12,930 nucleotides of DNA from CAYUXF01 sp964448755 (GTDB lineage Bacteria > Margulisbacteria > Termititenacia > Termititenacales > CAYUXF01). The stretch spans positions 1 to 12,930 of the forward strand of contig CAYUXF010000044.1 in the NCBI GenBank assembly GCA_964448755.1, in the 5' to 3' direction. The notes below the pieces were generated by a model that had not been told where the DNA came from, did not search any database, and saw only the letters and a program-made list of their open reading frames with translations. Shown in pieces: positions 6,707-12,930 of this stretch (position 1 is the first letter of the stretch; the number at the start of each line of letters is the position of its first letter). Made by a program: the position numbers and the translations under genes.

Positions 6707-6730
6707 ACGCACCCTTCTTATGAAAAGCAA
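6702..6730 (-). promoter_or_regulatory. accD promoter (sigma70 type)
   Basis: On the minus strand a perfect TATAAT (complement of 6702-6707) lies 17 bp from TTGCTT (complement of 6725-6730), which matches the -35 only in TTG. Initiation near 6695 would give a leader of about 46 nt before accD. Five bases are shared with the rpsT -10, so polymerase can hardly occupy both promoters at the same time. Confidence 0.55.
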
Positions 6731-6777
6731 CTGCTTAAATAATTAAGAAGAACTGAATTTAAAGGAGAAAAAAATAG

Positions 6778-7038
6778 ATGGCAAACACAAAGTCTGCAAA
6801 AAAACAGGTAAAAAAGATAACCAGAAACAGCGAAAGAAACAAAAAAAGCAAAACTGAGATCAAAACTCTCAAGAAAAAAGCAGAAACAGCTGTTGCCGGC
6901 AAGGCCGAGAACAAAGAATCTGCTGTTAAAAAGTTTATCAGCCGGATAGATTCTGCCGTTTCTAAAGGACTTTTCCACAAAAACAAAGCAGCCAGATTAA
7001 AAAGCCGCTTAGCTAAAAAAGCTAACGCCGCTAAATAG
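6778..7038 (+). CDS. rpsT: 30S ribosomal protein S20
   Basis: S20 is a primary binder of 16S rRNA in the small subunit. The 86-aa product is highly basic and helical, starting MANTKSAKKQ, with RNSERNKKSK (16-25) and the C-terminal FHKNKAARLKSRLAKK (66-81) typical of the family. Length and motif order are standard. The ATG has a clear AAAGGAG (6761-6767) with a 10-nt spacer, one of the best ribosome binding sites in the window. It is a single rightward gene between two leftward blocks, with its own promoter upstream and a hairpin terminator about 22 bp after the stop. In E. coli S20 represses its own translation. The leader here contains only short weak hairpins, so such control cannot be claimed. 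Confidence 0.97.
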   Translation: MANTKSAKKQVKKITRNSERNKKSKTEIKTLKKKAETAVAGKAENKESAVKKFISRIDSAVSKGLFHKNKAARLKSRLAKKANAAK

Positions 7039-7060
7039 TCTTTTTTGAAATAAAAACAAT

Positions 7061-7090
7061 AAAAAAGCGGCTTAACAGCCGCTTTTTTTA
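7061..7090. terminator. Bidirectional intrinsic terminator shared by rpsT and ispD
   Basis: A perfect 12-bp stem, AAAAAAGCGGCT (7061-7072) with AGCCGCTTTTTT (7077-7088), closes a 4-nt loop TAAC. It has a GC core with A/T runs on both sides, so a U tract follows the stem in both directions. It ends rpsT rightward and ispD leftward. The ispD stop codon (7088-7090) begins inside the T run, so the last ispD codons abut the terminator stem. Confidence 0.9.
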
Positions 7091-7735
7091 TAGCAAATGC
7101 TTTAGATCATTTTGTGTTGTAATTTTAATATTAGTGCTTTCACCCTCAACAGTAAAAACATCTTCGCCATAACGTTCTACCACCATAGCATCATCGGTAC
7201 AGCCAGCAAGCTCAACACCGGCATAAGCTTTTAAGATCAGTTCTTTTTTAAAACACTGCGGTGTTTGCACAGCAACAAGCGACGAACGCGCCGGTGTATT
7301 AACGACCAACCCCTTATCAATAATTTTAATTGTATCGTTAACCGGAATGACCGGAATGACCGCCTGGTGTTCTAACAGAGCTTTTTTACAGCGTTCGATC
7401 AATTCAGTGGAAATGTTTGGTCTGGCCCCATCATGGATTAAAACATTCTCAATGTCTGCCCGCACAACAGACAAACCCCGGCGAACAGAATCGTAGCGCT
7501 CTTTGCCACCGGCAATTATGTTATCAACAGCCAGTGAATTTTCGGCTAACTTATTTTTCAAAATTTCCAGAGAATCGGCATCAAAGACTACAATTATTTG
7601 CTCAACCTGGCCAATGAATTTCTCAATAGTTTTTAGAATGAGTGGTTTACCCTCTATTGCGAACAGCTGTTTGCCTTCTTTAGCGCCAAAGCGCTTACCC
7701 TGCCCGCCCGCAGCTATAATAACAGCATATTTCAC
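7088..7735 (-). CDS. ispD: 2-C-methyl-D-erythritol 4-phosphate cytidylyltransferase
   Basis: IspD joins CTP and MEP to give CDP-methylerythritol, the third step of the MEP isoprenoid pathway. The nucleotide-binding N-terminus has AAGGQGKRFGAKEGKQ (8-23, with the conserved K22), followed by GGKERYDSVRRGL (76-88) and VLIHDGARP (98-106). The MEP-binding side shows TPARSS with R150, TDDAMVVE (180-187) and NIKIT with K204. These correspond to the E. coli residues K27, R157 and K213. The 215-aa length is slightly short but complete. The start is GTG at 7733-7735, with AAGGA about 11 nt upstream. Once the duplicated sequence around the N gap is merged, the hom stop lies only 16 bp upstream, so hom and ispD are probably cotranscribed. 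Confidence 0.96.
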   Translation of the reverse strand: MKYAVIIAAGGQGKRFGAKEGKQLFAIEGKPLILKTIEKFIGQVEQIIVVFDADSLEILKNKLAENSLAVDNIIAGGKERYDSVRRGLSVVRADIENVLIHDGARPNISTELIERCKKALLEHQAVIPVIPVNDTIKIIDKGLVVNTPARSSLVAVQTPQCFKKELILKAYAGVELAGCTDDAMVVERYGEDVFTVEGESTNIKITTQNDLKHLL

Positions 7736-7740
7736 GGTTT

Positions 7741-7795
7741 AAACTTTCCTTTTAAAGACCGGCCCTAATTAAAGAACAAACCTCAACAATACTCT
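7741..7795. repeat. Left copy of a 55-bp duplication at the scaffold gap
   Basis: These 55 bases are identical to 7896-7950 on the far side of the N run. Read on the minus strand, 7752-7795 is the last 14 or so codons of hom plus its TAA, so the copy looks like a severed tail of the hom gene. An exact match ending at the gap is what two contigs leave when their ends overlap but are not merged. I treat it as an assembly artefact, not a biological repeat. Confidence 0.9.
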
Positions 7796-7895
7796 NNNNN
7801 NNNNNNNNNNNNNNNNNNNNNNNNNNNNNNNNNNNNNNNNNNNNNNNNNNNNNNNNNNNNNNNNNNNNNNNNNNNNNNNNNNNNNNNNNNNNNNN
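7796..7895. other. Assembly gap of exactly 100 Ns
   Basis: The round length marks a placeholder of unknown size. Because the two contig ends carry the same 55 bases, the true distance is most likely zero, and bases 7796-7950 should be removed when the contigs are joined. Confidence 0.97.
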
Positions 7896-7950
7896 AAACT
7901 TTCCTTTTAAAGACCGGCCCTAATTAAAGAACAAACCTCAACAATACTCT
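7896..7950. repeat. Right copy of the 55-bp duplication at the scaffold gap
   Basis: This copy is base-for-base identical to 7741-7795. It contains the genuine 3' end of hom (stop 7907-7909), in frame with the rest of that gene. See the left copy for interpretation. Confidence 0.9.
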
Positions 7951-9199
7951 CTTGTTTTTTTAACTCCGCAATAGCTTTCTGCATAAAAGCCTCTTTAACA
8001 GCATGGGTAATAATAATTATCTCGGCATCGGCACCTAGGGAATCTTTTTGCTGAACAGCACGGATACTGACCTGATTATCGCCAAAGATCTTACTGATAG
8101 ACGCCAACACACCGGGCTTATCGTGAACGATCATTCGCAAAAAGTAACGACCAAAGATCTCACCCATGGGCAGCGCTTTTTTTTCTGTTTGGCCAAAATC
8201 AAGCGCCGGCGAAGTAACTGCCAATTGAGCACTGGAAACAATATCAATTATATCGCCAACAATAGCCGACGCCGTAGGCAGCTCGCCCGCGCCCCGGCCA
8301 TAGAACATGGTCTCATCCACATTATCACCAACAGCATAAACAGCATTAAAGGCATCATTAACAGCGGCCAACGGATGGTTTTTCTCAAGCATTACCGGAT
8401 GCACTCTTAATTCTACTTTATTATTGGGCAGGCTCTTGCCAATAGCCAGCAACTTAATAACACTGCCGTATTCTTTGGCCACTTCTATATCGCGAGCCGA
8501 GATTTTAGAAATCCCTTCACGGTAAATATCTTCTACCGCAAAAAAAGAATCAAAAGCTATTGAGGCGAGGATCGTCAGTTTATAAGCAACATCGTGGCCT
8601 TCCACATCAGAAGTGGGGTCAGCTTCGGCATAGCCGAGCGCCTGAGCCTCTTTGAGCACAGCTTTATAGTCGGCACCTTCGTTATACATTTTAGAAAGAA
8701 TATAATTGGTTGTGCCATTGAGAATACCATAAACTTTTTTAAAATTATTAGCTGCTAAAGATTTTAACATAGCATGAATTATTGGAATGCCGCCGCCAAC
8801 AGCCGCCTCAAAATAAAGATTAACTTTATTTTCTTTGGCCAGCGTCAGCAGATCGCGGCCATGCTTGGCCATTAATTCTTTATTAGCGGTAACCACATGT
8901 TTGCCGTTCTTTAAAGCGGCCTCTATAAATTTTTTAGCGGGATTAACGCCGCCAATAACCTCAACCACAATAGCGATCTCCGGATCATTGATCAGCTCCA
9001 GCGCGTCTTTTGTCCGCTCAAAAAGTTTAAGATCAATACCTTCTTTTTTAACAAAATTGAGATCGGCAACTTTTTTAAGTTTGATCACCGCGCCGCTTCG
9101 TTTGGCAATTAGGCCGGCATCTTTTAATAAAATACGGACCACACCGGTCCCAATAGTACCAAAACCAATGACACCAACATTAAATATTTTTTTAGACAA
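7907..9199 (-). CDS. hom: Homoserine dehydrogenase with C-terminal ACT domain
   Basis: This enzyme reduces aspartate semialdehyde to homoserine with NAD(P)H, the branch point to threonine and methionine. The Rossmann motif is GFGTIG (12-17). TANKELMAKHG (104-114), NGTTNYIL (161-168) and EADPTSDVEGHDVAYK (192-207, containing the catalytic-type E192, D203 and K207) define the substrate domain. Residues 353-430 form an ACT domain (MIVHDKPGVLASISKIFG), usually the site of threonine feedback. The 430-aa length is that of a monofunctional enzyme; no aspartokinase is fused. The start is TTG at 9197-9199, supported by a strong GAGGAG 8 nt upstream. A TATAAT on the minus strand (complement of 9234-9239) may be its -10, but no -35 fits. 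It lies 78 bp after ftsK. Confidence 0.96.
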   Translation of the reverse strand: MSKKIFNVGVIGFGTIGTGVVRILLKDAGLIAKRSGAVIKLKKVADLNFVKKEGIDLKLFERTKDALELINDPEIAIVVEVIGGVNPAKKFIEAALKNGKHVVTANKELMAKHGRDLLTLAKENKVNLYFEAAVGGGIPIIHAMLKSLAANNFKKVYGILNGTTNYILSKMYNEGADYKAVLKEAQALGYAEADPTSDVEGHDVAYKLTILASIAFDSFFAVEDIYREGISKISARDIEVAKEYGSVIKLLAIGKSLPNNKVELRVHPVMLEKNHPLAAVNDAFNAVYAVGDNVDETMFYGRGAGELPTASAIVGDIIDIVSSAQLAVTSPALDFGQTEKKALPMGEIFGRYFLRMIVHDKPGVLASISKIFGDNQVSIRAVQQKDSLGADAEIIIITHAVKEAFMQKAIAELKKQESIVEVCSLIRAGL

Positions 9200-9277
9200 T
9201 TTTTTTGCTCCTCAAAAGTTCTACTAAGTTTAAATTATAAAAAACAAAAAATAAAGCGCTCTTTTTAACACAGCTGC

Positions 9278-11485
9278 TTAATTATTAACTATCCCCGCCT
9301 CGATCAGTTCATCCATAATTCTGGCCGCCCGGTTATAACCAATGCGCAGTTTGCGCTGTACATAAGAAATAGAATTCCGCCCGGTACTCTGGACGATCTC
9401 CGCCGCCTCATCAAAAAGAACATCGCGGCCGTCATCACGCTCATTGGGGCGCTGTTTATTAGCAGAACTATTGCCTTTAATATCTTCTTTATTTTCTTTT
9501 TCGGTCAAACGCTTGATCTTCTCTAGATTAACCGTATATTCTGGTGCGGCCTGTCTTTTGACAAAGTTCACCATTGCGGCGATCTCTTCGTCTGAAACAT
9601 AAACACCCTGGACCCTGGCCATATGTCTGGCACCGACCGGCGAATAAAGCATATCACCGCGGCCCAATAATTTCTCTGCACCCATGACATCAAGAACCGT
9701 CCGGGAGTCTATTTGCGAACCGACAGCAAAAGAGATGCGCGACGGCACATTGGCCTTAATTAAACCGGTAATAACATCTACCGAAGGACGTTGTGTCGCA
9801 ATGACCAGATGAATACCTGTAGCGCGCGCCATTTGCGCCAGACGGCAAATAACACCTTCTACATCGCGCGAGGCTACCATCATCAGATCGGCCAACTCAT
9901 CAATAATGATAACAATAAACGGCATCGGCTCAATTTTATACTGGACTTGTTCTGTTTTTTCATTAACATCTTCTTCTATAAAAACCGCTTTAAATTTATT
10001 TTTTTCGGCGTATTTATTATACCCTTCAATATTGCGAACGCCAGTTGCCGCAAAAACTTTATAGCGACGTTCCATTTCACGCAGTGCCCAGGTTTTAAGA
10101 ACACCTTGCGCCATATTTGGCTCATCGACCACCGGCGCAATTAAATGCGGAATATTATTATAAGGTGCCAATTCCACACGTTTGGGATCGATCAATAAAA
10201 ATTTAACTTCCTGCGGTGTCGCTTTAAGGAGAATAGACATTATCAAAGAATTAATACAGACCGATTTACCAGAACCGGTGGCGCCGGCTATCAGTAAATG
10301 CGGCATTTCATTGAGCGTGGCAAAAACAGGATTACCGGCAATATCAAGCCCCAGCGCTACTGTCAACGGGTGTTTATAAAATTCTGGTTCGGCAGCCAGC
10401 TCCGAGAGATAGACCGGACGGGTGCTCCGACTGGGCACCTCAATACCGACAACCGATTTACCAGGCACCGGCGCCTCTATCCGCACCGAAGAAGCCATGA
10501 CCAGTGAAATATCGTCGGCTAAATTGGATATTTTATTGACTTTTACGCCGGGCGCCGGGCTGAGCTCATAGCGCACCACCGAAGGGCCGTGAGAAACATT
10601 GACGACCTGGGCATTAACTTTAAAATCCTTGAGTGTATTTTCCAGTAAAGCCCGGTCGTTAATGACCTGTTGTTCAAAATTCTTCTGCGTATCTTTCCCC
10701 TTCAGCGGCGCTTTTAATAAAGAGATTGAGGGGAGCAAATAACCATTCGTGCTTTTTTTGGGCTTAGCGTTATCAAGCGTACTGAGCTCCGCAAAAACTT
10801 TGGCACGGTTCTTTTTATTATCAACCGGACGCTCTTTTTGTTTTAAGATAACCTCTTGCTTATTTTTTTCTGGTAGATCGCCGCCAGAAAAATTAAACAT
10901 CTCTTGAAAGTAACCGCCAAAGCTGCGGCGCTGTTTTTTTATTATTTTGACTGGCGAGATCTTTTGTTCGGTAACTTCCGGCACTCTGCGTGGCGGCAGT
11001 CTGACCGCGTTCTCTTTTTTAAATAAGCTCAGTAAATTAATATTTAAAAGCACTATTGCCGAAGCAAAAATTATCACCAGACTCAGAAAGTAACACCCCA
11101 AAACGCCGATCAATTTCTGTAAAAAATAAACTATTAAATAAACGGGGATCCCGGCGTTGTTCTCCAGGGGCGGCCAAACAAAAGCGCGGTAAGAGTCTGA
11201 CAAAAATAATTCCGCCAGCAATAAAACACCCAGACCTAAGGTCCAGTTACTGTAGCGGCGAAGATCGGCCTTAATAAGATTTTTTTTAAATGCCAGAAAA
11301 AAGCCGTTTAAAGCCAGCAAGAGCGGCAGTAAATTGACCATACTGCCAAAGAGAAAAAAAAGAACCTTTTGCACGATCACCTGGCCGAGAAAACCGGTCC
11401 GGGCGGGATCAAAAAGCGCAAAAAGAACTAATAGGGCCGAAATTATACTCGCAGCCCCCCATATTTCGGATTTATACTCTCTCAT
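9278..11485 (-). CDS. ftsK: DNA translocase FtsK/SpoIIIE
   Basis: This is a membrane-anchored hexameric ATPase that pumps chromosomal DNA through the closing septum. About four membrane segments occupy residues 11-150 (near 11-28, 40-66, 81-95 and 115-150). A charged, poorly conserved linker follows to about 265, then the motor. The motor has Walker A GATGSGKS (401-408), DPKRVEL (433-439), Walker B VIIIDE (525-530), ARATGIHL (553-560) and TQRPSVDVITG (564-574). The last 45 residues (EAAEIVQSTGR through MDELIEAGIV) form the winged-helix gamma domain that reads KOPS-type sequences. At 735 aa it is close to SpoIIIE and much shorter than E. coli FtsK because of a short linker. No Shine-Dalgarno sequence precedes the ATG. 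A TATAAT sits only 5 bp before it on the same strand (complement of 11491-11496). Confidence 0.97.
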   Translation of the reverse strand: MREYKSEIWGAASIISALLVLFALFDPARTGFLGQVIVQKVLFFLFGSMVNLLPLLLALNGFFLAFKKNLIKADLRRYSNWTLGLGVLLLAELFLSDSYRAFVWPPLENNAGIPVYLIVYFLQKLIGVLGCYFLSLVIIFASAIVLLNINLLSLFKKENAVRLPPRRVPEVTEQKISPVKIIKKQRRSFGGYFQEMFNFSGGDLPEKNKQEVILKQKERPVDNKKNRAKVFAELSTLDNAKPKKSTNGYLLPSISLLKAPLKGKDTQKNFEQQVINDRALLENTLKDFKVNAQVVNVSHGPSVVRYELSPAPGVKVNKISNLADDISLVMASSVRIEAPVPGKSVVGIEVPSRSTRPVYLSELAAEPEFYKHPLTVALGLDIAGNPVFATLNEMPHLLIAGATGSGKSVCINSLIMSILLKATPQEVKFLLIDPKRVELAPYNNIPHLIAPVVDEPNMAQGVLKTWALREMERRYKVFAATGVRNIEGYNKYAEKNKFKAVFIEEDVNEKTEQVQYKIEPMPFIVIIIDELADLMMVASRDVEGVICRLAQMARATGIHLVIATQRPSVDVITGLIKANVPSRISFAVGSQIDSRTVLDVMGAEKLLGRGDMLYSPVGARHMARVQGVYVSDEEIAAMVNFVKRQAAPEYTVNLEKIKRLTEKENKEDIKGNSSANKQRPNERDDGRDVLFDEAAEIVQSTGRNSISYVQRKLRIGYNRAARIMDELIEAGIVNN

Positions 11486-11532
11486 TGTTAATTATATTTT
11501 AACGCATATTATTTAAAGCGTCATTATTGGAG

Positions 11533-12141
11533 TTAAAAATGGAACTTTTCCTTTGCCGCTTGCCGTGGCAAGAGAGCGGTCAGCCACCACAAACCACCGC
11601 GTTTAAATTTCATTTTATCGTAAAAAGGTTTGGCGTTCCATTTTATAGGTGAAGCGATCAATGAATATTCGGTATCATTGCCATAAGTTTGATCATTTAA
11701 AAAAACACCATAACCAACCAGGCTGTGACCAACACCGGCAATATCATAGTCAGTATTTTTTGCAAAATGGTAACTTTTATAAAGATAGGCGATCTCCAGG
11801 CATTTTGAACGATCATTGCGCTTAAACCCGGCATAGCCGTAGATCAAAGGTTTCTCAACATCAAGGCTATTTAATGTATAAAAAGCAGTTGACCCATTTT
11901 GCAATGTCTTTATTGCATCAAGATAGGGATTTTCCCCGTCCCGTGAAGAACCCATATAAAACTGATTAAACTTTAATATATTTTTTATTTCGTCGTCCGG
12001 AAAAAGCGCCAAATTAACTGAACGAAGCGGAGATATTTCTGCCGAAAAAAACAGACCATTTTTACCTTTTAAGTTAACTATGGTCTGCCCAAGTGCCGTA
12101 TTAGAATTATCTATAATTGCTATGTTTTTACTACTTATCAT
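11533..12141 (-). CDS. Hypothetical GNAT-like protein, paralogue of the gene at 12471 (202 aa)
   Basis: I do not recognise a named family. Residues 98-181 look like the second half of a degenerate GNAT acyltransferase fold. AGVGHSLVGYGVF (135-147) is in the position of the acetyl-CoA pyrophosphate loop but lacks the usual Arg, and NAKPFYDKMKFKR (169-181) is the typical C-terminal GNAT strand-helix. A central YGYAGFKRN (101-109) is also present in the divergent gene. There is no signal peptide or membrane span, so it is probably cytoplasmic. The ATG has no visible ribosome binding site. It ends 47 bp before ftsK on the same strand. The enzymatic role, and whether it binds acyl-CoA at all, are open. 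Confidence 0.72.
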   Translation of the reverse strand: MISSKNIAIIDNSNTALGQTIVNLKGKNGLFFSAEISPLRSVNLALFPDDEIKNILKFNQFYMGSSRDGENPYLDAIKTLQNGSTAFYTLNSLDVEKPLIYGYAGFKRNDRSKCLEIAYLYKSYHFAKNTDYDIAGVGHSLVGYGVFLNDQTYGNDTEYSLIASPIKWNAKPFYDKMKFKRGGLWWLTALLPRQAAKEKFHF

Positions 12142-12225
12142 GGCGATAACTACATCCTGTTTTGTGATCTTTGAACATTACTATCCAATTAAAAACAATC
12201 CCGTTTAACCCCTCTGGCTTTCGCC

Positions 12226-12253
12226 GCTCTCCCCGCGCTTTCGCGGAGAGAGC
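12226..12253. repeat. GC-rich hairpin 1 within the intergenic element
   Basis: The arms GCTCTCCCCGCG (12226-12237) and CGCGGAGAGAGC (12242-12253) pair at 11 of 12 positions around a CTTT loop. No T tract follows on either strand, so it is not a normal terminator. It resembles the dispersed palindromic units often found between genes in bacterial genomes. Confidence 0.7.
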
Positions 12254-12287
12254 TCACGTTCAGAATAAAACTTTGTTATTTTATGTT

Positions 12288-12315
12288 CCCCTTCTCCGCA
12301 TTTGCGGGGAAGGGG
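12288..12315. repeat. GC-rich hairpin 2 within the intergenic element
   Basis: The arms CCCCTTCTCCGC (12288-12299) and GCGGGGAAGGGG (12304-12315) pair at 12 positions around an ATTT loop, with one T-G wobble. It is followed by GGGG-rich sequence (CTAGGGGATGGGG), not a T tract. Its size and loop are like those of hairpin 1, about 62 bp away, suggesting that the two form one paired unit. Confidence 0.7.
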
Positions 12316-12470
12316 CTAGGGGATGGGGTCATAATAAACTGCCAATTATTTTATTGGACAGTAGTGATCTTTGACCATAATAATAACATTAAATTGATTT
12401 AATTTTTATAAAAATCTAGTAGCTTAATATTTGGAGTGAATTTTAAAAAAATATTTAACGATAAATAACT

Positions 12471-12930
12471 ATGAATTTAAAGATCATTGGTTTCAAGGAA
12501 AATCGCAACCCTTATAAAGGTAATACTACTGTTATTTTAAAAGACTTTGCCGGTAAAAGTTTTGAGGCGCAGATATTGCCCATAACAGCTATTCAAACAG
12601 AATACTTACCTCAAGATCGCATTTATGATGAAATAACTTTTTTAAAAGCAGATCACCGGCCGCTTGCTGAAAACAATAACAAAAAACCCTGGTTACCTTT
12701 TACCGCTTTAGCGCAAATAAATTTATCCTGGTTTGTAATAGCCAATATTTCGCAAAAAGATGCTCCAGCAGACCTGGTCTTTGGCTTTGCCGGTTTTAAT
12801 AAAAATATTAAAGAAAATTATCTTAATCTTCAGGCGCTCTATTCCTCTTCTTTTTTTGAAAATGACCATAAGTATAAAGTAACTAATTTTGGCCGCAACA
12901 TGGTAGCTTATGGCGCATATTTAAGTAACA
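12471..12930 (+). CDS. Hypothetical GNAT-like protein, 3' end outside window (at least 153 aa)
   Basis: The reading frame is open from ATG 12471 to the window edge and so lacks its C-terminus. It is a diverged full-length relative of the leftward gene at 11533-12141. FGFAGFNKN (104-112) lines up with YGYAGFKRN, and residues 118-153 align without gaps to 115-150 of the other protein at about 11 of 36 identities, including MVAYGAYLSN against LVGYGVFLND. The constant offset of three residues across both segments argues against chance. The region expected to hold the GNAT-type NAxPFY motif lies beyond the edge. The start follows an in-frame TAA at 12462-12464. No ribosome binding site is visible. 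A weak promoter (ATAACA 12383-12388, TATAAA 12407-12412, spacer 18) is possible. Function is unknown. Confidence 0.75.
   Translation, partial: MNLKIIGFKENRNPYKGNTTVILKDFAGKSFEAQILPITAIQTEYLPQDRIYDEITFLKADHRPLAENNNKKPWLPFTALAQINLSWFVIANISQKDAPADLVFGFAGFNKNIKENYLNLQALYSSSFFENDHKYKVTNFGRNMVAYGAYLSN

Larger units (their letters stand above)
12164..12380. repeat. Intergenic element with inverted and direct repeats, MITE-like
   Basis: Direct repeats GTGATCTTTGA at 12164-12174 and 12364-12374 (15 of 17 when extended to 12180 and 12380) lie exactly 200 bp apart. Just inside are imperfect inverted repeats, TACTATCCAATTAAAA (12179-12194) and the reverse complement of TACTGTCCAATAAAA (12349-12363). The interior is GC-rich, unlike its surroundings, and holds two long hairpins. 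This architecture fits a small non-autonomous element with a target duplication. It occupies most of the 329-bp gap between the divergent paralogues. No transposase is encoded. A shared-operator explanation for the direct repeats is also possible. Confidence 0.55.

Noticed and set aside
6718..6986. Two leftward hydrophobic reading frames opposite rpsT
   Set aside because: They are the antisense of the lysine-rich rpsT gene, which reads as Phe/Leu/Ser-rich on the other strand. The conserved S20 gene explains the sequence.
7741..7950. The 55-bp direct repeat as a recombination or attachment site
   Set aside because: The copies touch an N placeholder on both sides and the repeat contains the end of hom, so an unmerged contig overlap is a much simpler explanation.
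9251..9275. A possible terminator after ftsK (AAAG AGCG CTTT followed by T-rich sequence)
   Set aside because: The stem is only 4 bp, too weak to call a terminator in DNA this AT-rich.
12171..12374. A 67-codon rightward reading frame in the intergenic region
   Set aside because: It lies entirely within the palindromic repeat element. Its arginine- and proline-rich translation comes from the hairpins, and it has no ribosome binding site.
1..12930. CRISPR array, toxin-antitoxin, prophage or restriction genes
   Set aside because: I saw no series of spaced direct repeats and no motifs of these systems in the real genes of the window.

Overview
The window reads as an AT-rich bacterial chromosome segment, most likely a metagenome scaffold: a run of exactly 100 Ns (7796-7895) is flanked by two identical 55-bp copies of the same sequence. 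Bacterial identity is supported by ribosomal protein S20, a two-subunit (AccA/AccD) acetyl-CoA carboxyltransferase, the MEP-pathway enzyme IspD, FtsK and a bacterial tRNA-Leu. Start codons are ATG, GTG and TTG. TAA is the usual stop and TGA ends at least one gene, so a standard bacterial code fits. I cannot place the lineage firmly. An uncultivated candidate phylum of the Margulisbacteria/Omnitrophota kind is a guess from general character only.

Layout. A small rightward membrane-protein gene (71-388) sits at the left edge and converges on a long leftward block. In transcription order that block is accD, accA, a hotdog thioesterase, tRNA-Leu(CAA), an anti-sigma-kinase-like ATPase, a YdjC/ChbG-type deacetylase, a nucleotide-sugar 4-epimerase and a family-4 glycosyltransferase. 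Its 3' end carries a C9-loop hairpin and then a strong leftward intrinsic terminator (387-432). rpsT is the lone rightward gene in the middle (6778-7038). It is divergent from accD across a 128-bp region where two oppositely oriented -10 hexamers overlap, and its transcript ends at a bidirectional terminator shared with ispD. Right of that lie leftward ispD, hom and ftsK. The N gap falls at the hom/ispD junction and is probably artificial: merging the repeat puts hom 16 bp upstream of ispD.

The right end (11533-12930) is accessory in character. Two divergent genes encode diverged paralogues of a GNAT-like protein family that I do not recognise. The 329 bp between them hold a GC-rich double-hairpin element bounded by imperfect inverted repeats and flanked by 11-bp identical (15/17) direct repeats exactly 200 bp apart.

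Together the genes cover initiation of fatty acid synthesis (accDA, thioesterase), a small glycan-building cassette (epimerase, deacetylase, glycosyltransferase), translation (S20, tRNA-Leu), isoprenoid precursor and threonine/methionine synthesis (ispD, hom) and chromosome segregation (ftsK). The points most worth a second look are the divergent paralogue pair with its repeat element, the perfect 15-bp inverted repeat clamping the tRNA gene, the overlapping divergent promoters, and the C9-loop hairpin next to the operon terminator.
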